A DNA stretch of 64,000 nucleotides from Neoceratodus forsteri (GCA_016271365.2 CM057456.1:662187501-662251500), one strand, 5' to 3'. Positions 31,926 through 43,325 are shown, counted from the first letter of the stretch. The notes: generated by a model from the sequence alone, not told the origin. Translations and numbers: made by a program.

Positions 31926-32721
31926 ATTTGCTACCCTCATCAACTGCACATGTGTATTAGCGTCACGAATTCACATTGCAACAGTCAGATGGTAGCAAAT
32001 TCTGACAGCGAAGTCCAGGGGAAAAACTCTGGCAGGTGGGCATTAAAAATTTGTGCAAAAGGTGAAACCCTGCAAGTGAGGCATAAGTTTTTAAACAAAA
32101 CCTGTATATTGTCCCCTTTATCTCTTGAATGATCATTGGGCATGATGGATAAGCTCACTTTTGGTCTGCTTATGTTCGATGACAATCAAAGGAAATTGTA
32201 CAGTATCCTGTACTCAAATGCTAATTTAGTCCTTAAAGCACGCAATATATTGTAATAGTGATCTGATTTTTCAATGCAGGCTCATTTTGGTTTACTAAAT
32301 TTATTAATCTGGGTACTTAAGATTACTATTTTTATGTTTTGAGTATCACCTTTCTCCGTAATCTGAGTTCACTGGTAAAACCCCAAGGGGTGTGTGTGTG
32401 TGTGTGTGTGCTAGTCTTGTTGCAGTGTTACTCGTTAAAACAATAAAGGAAATCCTGACACCTCACCCTCTGTCTCAATTAATGCATAAAATGTTTCATT
32501 AAAAGATCACGGTATTAAGTGTTCTTTTATCCATATGTGAGTAGGGTAAGGAATAAGGATACTGTCTATATACTGTACTGTACCTATCATGTACTTTATA
32601 TCATTGCACCCTATATTTGAGTGAACTTGTGTGGTATGCACTTTATGTCTTATAGGTAGTCATACTAGCTACTGTAAGTAGCTCCTGTCAAATGTCAGAA
32701 CTACTACATATTATTCTGTTA
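31926..32721. other. Unassigned stretch
   Basis: A (GT)n microsatellite lies at 32390-32411. The rest is unrecognised AT-rich sequence. Confidence 0.5.
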
Positions 32722-32925
32722 AGCAGTATAGGGGGAACATTGTTTAACCAGGAGCAGCACACTAAGCTGTAGCTTGTTTCCAGTTGCAACCTGGGAGCAC
32801 AAGGAAGTTAAATGACTTGCTCAGGATCACACAATATGCATCTATGTGGCTGTGGGAGTCAAACTCAGGTCTCCAGATTTGTAGCTCAGAGCCTTAACCC
32901 ACTGCGCTATACTGCCTCTGATATA
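32722..32925 (-). mobile_element. MIR-like CORE SINE, copy 2
   Basis: On the minus strand: AGGCAGTATAGCGCAGTGGG and TTAAGG (tRNA-like head), GAGTTTGACTCCC (B box), GTGTGATCCTGAGCAAGTCA (core), then CTGGTTAAACAATG (tail). Same family and orientation as 15290-15492. Confidence 0.85.
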
Positions 32926-34439
32926 AACTGTATACAGTGGATGCAAGTGGTTATTTAAGAAGCTGCGTGCCTTGTTTGGTGACTATTACAATCTCTGTTG
33001 TGAAGCCTATTGAGGTATTGTGCTACAGTTGTGGTATATGGAGGGGTGCCTATGGGGTACTCTTTACCCTATACTCTATACTCTGCAGGTGTCAAAATAT
33101 ATCATGAGTTTTTATGTTCAATTTATGCCTGTTCTTGGGTGTTTGGCCACTGAATCCTCTGTAGTCTGTTAAAAAAAATAACTTGCTATCTGCTCTGATT
33201 TTGTTCTTCATTTGTATGCCTTCCTGATCGAGAATTGTGTCCCATTTTTGAGCTTTTTACACATTTTATGGTGCGCTTCAGGGGCTGCATAGTTTCCTAA
33301 TGTTTACATGCTGCGGGTGCTGGGCTGATGCCCATACAAATGGAGCAGCTCCATGACTTCCTTACTTGTTTCACTGAAGAGTGGTGTTTTTCTTAGTATT
33401 GCACTCTGTCATTTTTTATTTAAAGAATTTTTATTGTGCCTTGTGAAAATAGTATCTTACCCCATAGTGACCGTGTTGTGTTTTTAGTTGGAAAAGTTTA
33501 AATTTTTCCAGCAGATGGGCTGAAGAAACCCTCCCCACTCCAACAGCATTCCCAGTTGTATGTGGGTACTATATGGAACAACTCCATGGCATCCCCACTC
33601 ATTTGTGGTGCTCATAATAGTTTGTGAATTAAATCTTTTCAGTAAAGTGTTTGAAAAAAGTGGCTTAACCTGTACTACCATGATGTGCTTTATTTCTGAA
33701 ATCTGGACTTTGGCAGCTGATGGGCTGAAGGAGACAACCTCCCTTCCCCATTAGCATTCCAAGTTGCTTGAGGGTCGGAGAGATTATATTTTGGACTGTC
33801 AGTAGTTCACGTTCTTGAACTGCAGCTATTTACAGACAGTGTAAATGATTAGGAGTTTCACATTAGTATTGTAACTCTGTGTTTTATACTGCTGTTCAAG
33901 CTGCATATGTCCTATGCAATATACAGAGCAGTATGTGGTTAGTGTTGTTATCCCCACCCTCCAGTTCCATGTCACAAGATTGAATCTTTTTCAGCGACTC
34001 ACGCAAGAGGGAGTACATCGTGGTGAACACAAATACAGCACACAGCTATGTACATCGAATACTAAATTGGCGCATATCTGATTACATGTTTAATGCAGGG
34101 GTGTTGTGGCCCCCACATCTCCCTTTGTGGGGTTCAAGCCCCCAGCCCCTCAAACTTTAATAACCATGTCTGGGGGGTGAACACCGGAGGAAAAATGAGG
34201 GACCGAGGACAGCAATAACTTGCCAAAAATAAAATGACATACCTGTCTGAAGTCCTGATCCTGGGGCCACCACCACTGCAGCCAGTATCCCTACCCGCTA
34301 TGCTATACAAGTAGCTCGGTGGCGTCATGCTCCACATCCCTAGTTAGCTCATCCCTCTTCTCCCCCTTCCGTCCCACTGCTATTCCCTTTCCTCACCATT
34401 TTTTCCAGTCCTCCCTTGCTATTCTGTCATTCCCTATCC
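32926..34439. other. Mostly unassigned; diverged local repeat
   Basis: Around 33500-33560 and 33705-33770 the phrase CAG(C/A)(A/T)GATGGGCTGAAG ... AGCATTCC-AGTTG recurs, suggesting a diverged ~210-bp tandem pair. 34140-34330 has a SINE-like feel on the minus strand but no convincing A and B boxes. Confidence 0.4.
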
Positions 34440-35690
34440 TCCCATAGTAGCCAAACTAAATCATCCCATTCCAAGGCAAAAATATGGGACTTCAGAGGAG
34501 CTGACTTGGATAAGATGGTCAACAGAGTTAAGCTAGCCCTGGCAAAAAGAAATACAGGTGAGGGGGTAGAGGCAAAGTGGGCAAGCATTAAGGATGGAAT
34601 ACTTGAAGCAACATCCCATTCTGTTAGAGAGAAAGGGAAGTGCAAAAGAGGAAGGAAACCACCTTGGTTCTCAAAAACAGTAGCAGAAAAGGTCAGAGCC
34701 AAAAGGCTGGCCTTCAGGAAATATAAGGGAATGCAGCAGGATGAAGATAGAGATGCATACCAAACTTCCCTAAGAGAACCAGGGAAGGCAGTAAGGCAGG
34801 CAAAGGCCAAAACCGAGGAAACACTAGCACAAACAGTAAAAGAAGGTGACAAGACTTTCTATAGATACATTAGTGAAAGGAGAAAGTCCAGAGAGGGTAT
34901 TGCTAAGACCAAAGAGGATAAGGGGGCATGTGAGGAGGAGGAGGACCATGTAAAAGCATCTGTCCAAAATAGATACTTCTGCTCAGTATTTACTGAAGAG
35001 AAGGTAGGGCAGGGCCCACAGCTCAGCACCATGGACACGGGGAGGAGGTGTGCACTAGTCCCTTCACAAAAGAAAGGGTCTTGCAAGAGCTCGATAAGCT
35101 CAGGGTGGACAAGGCAATGGGACCTGATGGCATACATTCCAGGATACTAAAGGAGCTAAGGGTGGAACTAGCAGAGCCATTATCAGAACTGTTTAGTGAG
35201 TCTCTGAGCACAGGAGAGGTCCCAGAAGACTGGAGAAGGGCTCATGTGATCCCGCTTCAGAAGAGCGGTAGTGGGGAGGAGGCAGGGAACTACAGACCAG
35301 TCAGTCTTACCTCAGTAGTGGGCAAGATTATGGAGGCATTCCTTAAGGAAAGGATAGTGCAACATCTGGAATCCATAGGATCCAAGACAGCATGAGTTTA
35401 CAAAAGGAAGGTCCTGTCAAACTAATCTCATAGATTTCTCTGACTGGGTAACCAGAGTGGTGGACCAAGGGGGAGCAGTTGATGTTGCCTACCTTGACTT
35501 CAGCAAAGCTTTCAATACTGTTCCACATAGAAGATTGATTGATAAACTGGGTAGGCTCGGGTGGGTCAGAAGTTGGTCAACTGGGTGGCAAACTGGTTGA
35601 CAGGCAGAAAACATAGAGTGGTGGTAAATGGTATACAGTCAGAAGAGATGCAAATCACAAGTGGGATACCTCAGGGATCAGTCCTGGTGA
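34440..35690 (+). mobile_element. CR1 LINE, internal fragment
   Basis: This covers the part of CR1 ORF2 upstream of that in 7223-8450. It breaks off within RT motif B at about 35690, where the MIR-like SINE begins. It shares the RT segment around motif A with the first copy. Confidence 0.85.
34470..35690 (+). pseudogene. CR1 ORF2 middle: EN-RT linker and RT fingers/palm
   Basis: An open stretch of about 190 codons encodes the basic CR1 linker (RKPPWFSKTVAEKVRAKR, FYRYISERRKSREG). RT follows in another frame: DKAMGPDGIHSRILKEL, WRRAHVIPLQKSG, NYRPVSLTSVVGKIME, then after further shifts [14 protein letters not shown] and GIPQGSV. The catalytic FADD is absent because the copy ends before it. 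Confidence 0.85.
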
Positions 35691-35861
35691 ACGAGCATGT
35701 TACATCCAGCAGACCAGACCTTGGTTTGATTCTCAGAACCTCCACTTGCATATTGTGTAACTCTGAGCAAGTCACTTAACTGCCCAGTGCTCCCAGGTCA
35801 CCCCTGAAAACAGGCACTTGTGCCTAGTGGGCCTTACCCAGCTACCGAAGACTAAAAAAAA
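35691..35861 (+). mobile_element. MIR-like CORE SINE, copy 3, head truncated
   Basis: GGTTTGATTCTC (B box) leads to TGTGTAACTCTGAGCAAGTC (core), ACTTAACTGCCCAG, CTTGTGCCTAGTGGGCCTTA and an A-run. It sits exactly between the CR1 fragment and the hairpin-satellite block B. Confidence 0.75.
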
Positions 35862-37570
35862 AAGGCATTTGCCAATGCCGAATGTTGTCTCGCTGGCATT
35901 GGTACTGGTAGTGCAGCAGTGAGAGATGCATGATAGGAATAGCAGTGAAGTATTGCACTGATGCCAGCCTCACCCCCCCTTCAGAGAGTGACAGGCATTG
36001 GGGTGTGCCTTTGGGTCATCAGCTGTAACGCTCATGCTATTTCACCTCACTCTACCCTGTAGACACTGACAAGTGTTGTGGTGTGCTTTGGGGTCTTTGG
36101 GCCTTATACTTACCCCATTCCATAAGGGAATACACTGAGATGGGTGCAGTATAGGAGAATGGGGTGAACTTTGGGGCTGAAAACTGCAAGGAACACCTCG
36201 ATGCCTGTCACTGGCTGCAGGTTGGGGGGTTGGGGTGGAATGGCGTGAGCATTACAGCCGATGTTCCCAAGTCACACCCCTGATGCCTGTCAGTCTGTAC
36301 ATGGTGGAGTGTTACAGTTGGAAGCAATAACGCCGTAGGCGTTTGTTGGTATTTTCACTCCAAATTTTCAACATGGGCTTTTTGTGACCCCACCTCATGA
36401 AGAGCGGCACTATCAGTTTGTTAGCCGAAAGGTGATTTTGCACAGCGACTGCGCCATTTGGTGCCACAGGTATGAAAACACATTTTGGTCAAGATGTGAA
36501 AAATGACAACTATATTGTTCATGAGGAGGTGTAAAAAAATGGCAACCTTGAAAATCTGGAGTGAAAATATGAAAAATTGGTGAAGTCATGAGCATGCATA
36601 GAAACTGCGCCACACATGTCTGTGACCCAATTATTTTTGGGATTTTTTTAACTACATTTTCAACATAGGCATTTTGGGACCTCCCCTCATGAACAGTGGC
36701 ACTGTGATTTTGTTAATCTGTCCCAAAAGTTGATTTCCCACAGTGACCATGCCATTGTGTGCCACAGGTGCAAAAACACATTTTGGGCAGGATGTGAAAA
36801 ATGACAGCTATACTGTTCATAAGGAGGTGTGAAAAAATGCCAGTGTTGAAAATGTGGCAAGAAAATATTGCAAATTTGTGAAGTTACAAGGGTGCATGGA
36901 AATTGTGCAGCGCACGCTTGTAACACAGTCATTTTATGGACTTTCATCATCAAATTTTCAACATAGGCTTTTTAGGACCTCTGCTCATGAACAGCGTCCC
37001 CGTCATTTTCTCAAACTGTCCCAAAAACTGATTACGCTCAGCGACCGTGCTATTCTGCACCGGACGTGTGAAAACACATTTCAGCCAGGATATGTAAAAT
37101 GACAGCTGTACTGTTCATAAGGAGGTGTGGTAAAATGCCAATTTTGAAAATCTGGAGTGAAAATATTACAAATTCACGAAGTTACATGCGTGCATGGAAA
37201 CTGCATAACACACGATCATAAAGCAGCCATTTTTTGGATTTTTTTCACAAAATTTACAAGATAGGCTTTTTGAGAGCCCCCCTCATGAACAGTGGCACTG
37301 TTGTTTCGTTAATCGGTCCCGAAAGATGATTCTGCGCAGTGACCGTGAAATCACCTTTCAGGACCGAATAATGCCATGACAGTGACTGAATTCATGAGGA
37401 GGGGTCCCAATGATCCCATGTTGAAAATTTGGTGACAGAATTCCCAAAATGGGTGAGATATACCAGTTGAAAAAACCCTATTTATGCCATTGTACAGCTT
37501 ACGGCATTTCTTCAGTTGCGGTCACCTTTGAAGATGCAGATGTGTTCCTGGTCCACCAAAGATCATCGCA
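35862..37570 (+). repeat. Hairpin-satellite block B
   Basis: This is the same leader and about four ~298-bp units as block A, in the same order and orientation (units near 36355, 36652, 36948, 37246). The two blocks are similar throughout but separated by 4 kb of unrelated sequence, so they are two copies of one longer composite repeat. Confidence 0.85.
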
Positions 37571-37779
37571 CCATGCTCTGGAGGTAAGTATGAGGTGAGG
37601 GGTGTGGGGAGGCAGGAGTACGCAGAGGTGGTGTGGGTTGGGGAGGGAGCAGGACAGGCCCTGAGGAACCGTTTTCTGTTTTACAGGTTTAAATAAATAA
37701 AAAAAAACATCGCTGTACTTTTTTTTTTTAGGGGCATTTGGCATGCTGGGATAGGCTCCATTGTGCCACCTGAGTGTTT
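37571..37779. other. Junction sequence
   Basis: CTCTGGAG-GTAAGTATGAGG at 37578 looks like a splice donor, and TTTTCTGTTTTACAG at 37672-37686 looks like an acceptor. With no coding context I treat this as chance or a relic. A and T runs lie at 37695-37730. Confidence 0.3.
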
Positions 37780-38155
37780 TTGGGTGTGGTGCTGTAGCCG
37801 ACGGGGGATTAGGCACCCGTCAGCACATACTGAAGGGGGGACAAGAGCCAAGGGGGATTGGGCACCCCCCTCGGCACACAACGAGGGGGCATTATGCCAA
37901 CGTGGAGTGGACTCCCTCATCAGCAAATTAAACTGGGGACTGAAGCCGACAGAGATTGGGCCCCCCGTCAGCAAAGAAAGACTGTTGGGGGGGCGCATGA
38001 TGCCGAGGGGGATTGGACACCCCAGCGGCACAGAATTGAAATGGGAGGGGGCCGTTATGTTGACGGGGAGTGGGCTCCCCCATTGGCACATGAACTAGGT
38101 TGGGGCATGCCAACAGGGGGATTGGGCACCCCTGAAGTCGGCATTGTGGCAGGCG
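37780..38155. repeat. Minisatellite of hairpin-forming ~55-62-bp units, about 7 copies
   Basis: Each unit has the form GCCGA-GGGG-ATTGGGCA-CCCC-TCGGCA, followed by an A-rich linker. Several units keep pairing by matched changes, for example GCCAACGTGGAG with CTCCCTCATCAGCA-like and GTTGACGGGGAG with CTCCCCCATTGGCA. The array ends near 38155. Confidence 0.8.
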
Positions 38156-38695
38156 GTGGCAGTCACTGCTGCCATGTTTATTGGACTGCTTTCACCAGGA
38201 AGGGCACGTCTGGAGGCATGTTCTGGTGCCGCTGCATGACAAGCTTGGCTCTCGTTGCAGCAGACCTTTTATTAGATGTGCTCACCTCATTAAGTATTGC
38301 TGGTGTGGTGCCTGCATGCTGTCTTATTGGGGAATGAGGGACGCACCTTCTGATGCGTGCCCTGCATTCGCCCACAGTGACAGCACCTCCAAATCTGCTA
38401 CTAATGCAGTATGTTGACTGGCACGCATGTGTGAGTCAATTTAATAAGTAATACACTCTTTACACACTGTTCAGTGGCACTTATCAGTCTGGTGTTCTTA
38501 AACCAAGCTTGAAATGAGATTACATTTGAACACAGACTTTAGAAAAACATGCAGTTTAGCAAAATACTAACCACCCAATTATAGATTTTAGCATCAAAAA
38601 AGATGATTTAGACCACCGTCTACATTTTGTCCAGGGACTCATGATTCTGTATTTCTTATTTACCAATATGCGGTTTGAAATGAAGCAAGAGCCCT
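38156..38695. other. Unassigned stretch
   Basis: A 78-codon Cys-rich ORF at 38181 has no recognisable domain. Nothing else. Confidence 0.4.
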
Positions 38696-38900
38696 GTTAG
38701 AAGGCAAATGGCCCTTTGGACTCCACAGCTTTTCAGAAGATGAAAGAGAGGCACTAAATGAATTGAAGGAGATGAAGTAGGTGATTTTCAGAAATCTGAT
38801 AAAGATGGAATCATTGTTATATGTAAATAATTGTGTTCAGGAAGCCCTTCGATTACTGGGTGATCGGGATAGGATGCTTCTTCTAGGAGCTCCATATCAC
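38696..38900 (+). pseudogene. PLE N-terminal RT fragment
   Basis: Across two frames the sequence reads EDEREALNELKEMK, VIFRKSDKDGIIVIC and YVNNCVQEALRLLGDRDRM-like words. PLE reverse transcriptases have an L-x-x-LK-x-x-x-x-IVI-KADKGG-IV block followed by Y-x-x-EA-RLL-D near the N-terminus; spacing and order agree. It is a second, separate PLE copy. Confidence 0.55.
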
Positions 38901-39130
38901 AGCAAAATAAAATTAAATATTAAAGTGTTCAAAACTATGAGCAGCTCTTTTTATTTATCCCCATTAGACTCCTGACCATCTCAGCTATCAAATAAACCCA
39001 CAGACTCTTATGGGGTGCCCAAAGAATCAACGGTCGGGAGCCTCAGAACCGACTGCGCAGCAAATCAACAAGGCTGGAGAGCTTACAGGTCAGGCAGGAA
39101 TCAGCTTAATGGGAATGATGACCGAACCCC

Positions 39131-39400
39131 GTGGCAAGTCATGCTGGATCCATGAAAGCTATGGACGCCAAAATAGAAAATACTTTAATGAAATTGGAGT
39201 CACATGATGCCACTATCAAGCAACTTGTTACTTCTGTAGCTGAGGTGGAAAAAAAAAGATCTATTGCAATGCAAGTGATGGTTGCCACATTGGCAAAAGA
39301 AAATATGCAACTCCAGGGGTGCCTGGAAGCCCTAGAGAATGAAATTTGGGCTGGTAACCTATGCTTGATTGGGGTCCCAGAGGGAGTGGAGGGGCACTAA
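39131..39400 (+). pseudogene. L1/Tx1-type ORF1 fragment (coiled coil)
   Basis: The plus frame gives a heptad-rich helix (LMKLESHDATIKQLVTSVAE) and ends in LENEIWAGNLCLIGVPEGVEG. This matches the junction of coiled coil and RNA-binding domain in L1-group ORF1 proteins (ENRSRRNNLRIxGLPEG). The domain continues at 39830 with FLKNWLADMI after the fold-back element. It is on the opposite strand from the large L1. Confidence 0.65.
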
Positions 39401-39505
39401 CCTGCTGGTTTGCCTGAAAAGTGTCCCACTCAGGTACGGCAGGGTAGTCTTCAATAGTAGTCTGGAGTGCATACAGACCAGGGTTGGCTACCCCAGTCAC
39501 ACATA

Positions 39506-39828
39506 CTTCTCCAGTCACCAATACACGCCTTACAGGTGGAAAAGCATTGTCCAATCTTTGATTTTTACTGCTTCATAGCTTTTATTCAAGTATCAGGACA
39601 AGTGCTACCACACATACAAGGCAGGACCGCTTACCCCAGTGCTTCACTGTAAAGGCTTTGTCAGGCTCCTGATGAAGCATTTACGATGAAGTGCTGGGGT
39701 AAACAGTCCTGCCTTGTGTGTGTGGTAGCACTTGTCATGATACCTAAATAGAAACTATGAAGCGGTAAAAATCAAAGTTTAGACAGTGCTTTTCTACCTG
39801 TGAGATGTGCACTGGTGACTGGAGAAGT
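39506..39828. mobile_element. Fold-back element inside ORF1
   Basis: ACTTCTCCAGTCACCA at 39506 pairs with TGGTGACTGGAGAAGT ending at 39828. The arms, about 155 bp, remain highly similar through ATTTTTACTGCTTCATAG and CAAGTGCTACCACACA to a centre near 39665 (TCAGGCTCCTGATGA). It separates two halves of the ORF1 domain. Confidence 0.9.
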
Positions 39829-40249
39829 GGGTTTCCTGAAAAACTGGCTGGCAGACATGATTTCTGTTCCAGAAGATTTTGACTGGTGCCATCTGTGGTG
39901 AGCTTACTGGGTTAACCCTTGACTCTCCAACTCAGCTATGCTCTGTCCTGCTGTGGATAATGGGGGCTGAAGTCTGAGATGTTCTCCTGTCTGCTGCCCG
40001 GGTAGCACATCTGCTGCTTATTAACACTCATAATGTCACATTTTTTCAGGACCTCTCCTTTCAAACTCGAGCCAGAGGGAAACAGTTTGATGCAGTGTAC
40101 CAGTAACTTTGCACTTTGGGAGTTATGCATTGTTTTCTGCTGCCTGCGAGATATCAAATTACCTACGGGGGAAAAGTCATGGCAATTTTCTGACCCTAAG
40201 TATGCTGGCTGTTGCCTTGAATGGATCAAGTCAGAATTTGAAGCAAAAC
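39829..40249. other. Remainder of ORF1 and unassigned sequence
   Basis: The first ~70 bases continue the L1/Tx1 ORF1 (FLKNWLADMISVPEDFDW). The rest is not recognised up to the T run that starts the L1 tail. Confidence 0.45.
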
Positions 40250-40699
40250 CTTTTTTTTTTTTAATAATATTTCTATTTTCAAAATTAGATTACAACAGAA
40301 GGAAATGACAGAACAATTGCTGAGTAAACAATATAAGTAAACAGCATCACCTAAAGTTCTGACTAGTTAACATAAGAATAGTGTTACAATCAAACAAAAC
40401 AAAAACTTTATAATATTTTCTGTTTTTTGAATAGAAAGAATAAACTTTATATTGTACTTACTATATATATTAAGACTTCAACAAAAATCATGCATAAAAT
40501 ACATTCATAAATATACTCCTTACCTTATTTCCAAATAACAATGATTCCCCTAAAAAAATAAAGTTATTTAGGAGGTTAATTTCTATAAGAGCACATGGAA
40601 GAGAAGACAGTAGTACAAGGTTTTGTTTAGACAGAGATAGAAACCAAAGAAAAAGAACAGAGTGCAGATGAGATGAAAATGTGTCCCTTATTATTTATT

Positions 40700-41287
40700 T
40701 TAAATAGTAATGAGTGTAATTAGAGCATCCCAATATTTCCAAGTATGCTTTTTCCCATTTTTCATGCCGCTGGCAAGTTTTTCACATGTTATATTCATAT
40801 TCATGTTTTTCCATTCTATGATAGATGGGGTTTCTTGCTTGATCCAATATTTTAGAATACAGTTTTTAGTAACTATGGGGATCATAGCAATCATATATTT
40901 GAGATCTGTATTTATTGATGAACTGTCCCCAAACTGGCTAATTATACACGTCCTGACATTCATATTTTGAATTAGTTTTGGGTTTTTGTGTAGACATTGT
41001 TTTACTTGAGACCACAGGTGTGCTATATGAGGACATTTCCAAAACATGTGTAAACTATTTGTATTTGGACTATTGCATTTTGAGCAATTATCATTATCCT
41101 TAAGATTCGTTTGAAATTTTTTTTTAGGCAAGTAAAATAAATTATGTAAACATTTATATTGTGTTATCCTATTATTAACAATTGAAAAGGCTTTAAAAGG
41201 GAAAGCCCAGATTAATTCCCAATCCCATTGACATACGTCTTCTCCTATCAATTTAGTCCATTTGGAGACTGATTCTGCTGCATAGCC
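40700..41287 (-). pseudogene. L1 ORF2 C-terminal Cys-rich domain
   Basis: The frame contains CQWDWELIWAFPFK, a helical block, then CSKCNSPNTNSLHMFWKCPH and IAHLW. This is the C-terminal CxxC-x7-H-x4-C-type knuckle of L1 ORF2. Frame is open here, so decay is moderate. Confidence 0.85.
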
Positions 41288-41289
41288 TA

Positions 41290-41745
41290 TAACTACCAGT
41301 GTCAGTGGCTCAGTAGATAACACACTTGCCTCGGAGGCCAGGAGATCAGAGGGCTATGGGTTCAGTTTCCACATCTGGCACTTGGGTTAATATCCCAGTA
41401 CTGACACTATAGTGCAGCACGAGAGGGGTGCTGCACTTCTGAGGTGCCGTCTTTTGGATGAGATGTTAAACCGAGGTCCCATCTGCCTGGATTGGTAGTA
41501 GTTCAGGTGGATGTTAAAGATCCATATGCACGTATAGAAAAGAGTAAGGGAATTTCCCCTGGTGTCCTGGCCAAATTTCCCTCATTCACTAAAAAATACC
41601 ACCAACAGCTTAATCTGGTTCAAGGTCAGTTGGCATTCATCTGTATCACCCTCCCCCGGGTCGTGCCTGAAAATAGGCAGGATTTGTCTAGTGCACTTAC
41701 CCGGTCAACAAAAACCAAATAAATAAATAAAATAAACTACAGAGC
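41290..41745 (+). mobile_element. Deu/V-type tRNA-derived SINE
   Basis: The head GTGGCTCAGTAGATAACAC (A box) and GGGTTCAGTTTCC (B box) are followed by AGTGCAGCAC, GAGGTGCCGTCTTTTGGATG and AGATGTTAAACCGAGGTCCC. This is the conserved central block of Deu/V-type SINEs found from sharks to other vertebrates. GTGTCCTGGCCAAATTTCC and the tail ACCCGGTCAACAAAAACC plus AAATAAATAAA come last. ATAACTAC/ATAAACTAC flanks suggest an imperfect target duplication in the L1. Confidence 0.85.
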
Positions 41746-42041
41746 TCAAATAACTATAAATTGATGAAATTGTGGGTTTTAGACTCATAATAGTCAGAAA
41801 CTCTCAGGTATTTTTGTTCGTAAGAGGTTTTATGACCCCTTTAAGCATGTGATATTCAATAATATCTAACATTAACTGCAAACTTTTAATTAAGTTCTCT
41901 GGCAAACCAAAATCATAAACAACTTTATCTATATCTTTAAAAACTAGTGTTTTCTGGTATATCTTTGATTTTCCATATGCCTGCCTCTCTCAAGTTGTCC
42001 CCTTGTGTAACAAATGTTTCTAATTTTAAGTTAGGATTTCT

Positions 42042-42586
42042 CTAGAGCGGCTGTTGGAAAGAAAATGAGAGTTCCAGTTTAAGTAATTGAGACACTTGAG
42101 AGATTAGTCTGACAGAATCCATAAGTATGGTGTTATTTATTGTTGTAGTTTTATATGAAAAAAACATTGAGTGTATATTGATGTTTTTGTTTTTAAGAAT
42201 ATCTTCTATTCGTAGCCACTCCGGTGAGTATGTGCTATTATTCCTAGTTTTGAGCCAATGAGCTAGTTGTAGTATTCTGGTGGCTATATAATATAATTTG
42301 AGATCTGGTGCTCTCAAGCCTCCTTGTTCTATTAATCTGGTTAGTTTATCATATGTTTGTCTGGGTTTTTTATTAGCCCATAGAAATTTATTAACTTTTG
42401 TGTGAATTATATTGAACCATGTGTTGGGGATAGTCCAGGGCAACATGGAAAACAGATGTATCGTTCTGGGCAGTAGGAACATCTTAACTGAATCTAGCCT
42501 TCCCCATAATCCTCATGGAAGTTTATTCCATTTCTCCAAATCTTTTTTGGTTTTCAATCTAAAATCAGATAAATTATTAGAGACCT
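42042..42586 (-). pseudogene. L1 ORF2 thumb region
   Basis: MFLLPRTIHLFSMLPWTIP and GGLRAPDLKLYYIA are classic L1 post-RT motifs (KM-x-LPR-LYLF, GG-G-P-L). The sequence DLEKWNKLP just upstream is cut by the Harbinger insertion; its other half, EYLGGSKYIKSLK, lies at about 50140-50180. Confidence 0.85.
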
Positions 42587-43325
42587 GGGCCCAGATATTC
42601 AAACTGCTCCCAAAATGTGCGCAACAGCAGGAGCAAGCACAATCAATTGCGCATATGCGCAACAGGTGCGATATTCAAACATGGAGCAGAGCAAATTGCG
42701 CAAGCAACCAACGTCTCAATATCGCACATACTGCGCCATCACGCAACCAGGAAGGAAAAGCTGAGCCAAAATGCTGCGCTATGGCGCAACCATGGAAGCT
42801 CAGCTGAGCATTGCAGAGCTGCCATAGCGCAAGCACAGCCCCCTCAGAGCAATGGAACTGCACATCCAGGGAGGCAGGCTGGGGCCCACTGCCAGCCATG
42901 CCACACATGGGCACAGGAACTCACTGCAGAACCCACACCACACCGGCACACCCCAAGAACAGCATCACTGGGGGTGGGACGGATGATCACGATGCCCATG
43001 GGGACAAGCCAACTAAAGCATAGCAGAGCCATGACACCCCAGCACAACCACTGGCAGGCAGAGAGTGCCACACACAGGGGGTTGACAACCACAGTGCACA
43101 TCAGTCCCCCGGACGCACAGCACAGCGTGCACCATGCCCCCAAGACACCGCTCATGTGCAGTGACAGGCACTGCAGAAAACACCATGCACCCCCCGTGCC
43201 ACACGTCAACCCCATGCTGCAGAGAAGCATACCAGCCAGACCCACCCTGTGCACCCAGCAGTGGGTGGCAGCAGATGGCAAGAGCAACAGAAAGGCAATG
43301 CTATGCTGGTGATACCTCCCCATGG

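Noticed and set aside
15290..32925. tRNA genes, from A- and B-box-like sequences
   Set aside because: Every occurrence sits at the head of a SINE with a core and tail; none folds as a full tRNA with a CCA-ready acceptor stem.
34140..34330. SINE on the minus strand
   Set aside because: Only a weak B-box-like word; no A box, no repeat partner in the window, no tail.
37578..37686. Apparent intron (GTAAGT ... TTTTACAG)
   Set aside because: No coding sequence on either side; such pairs are expected by chance.
38160..38420. Possible host exon (Cys-rich 78-codon ORF)
   Set aside because: No convincing splice sites with coding continuity, no domain, and it lies between a minisatellite and a PLE fragment.
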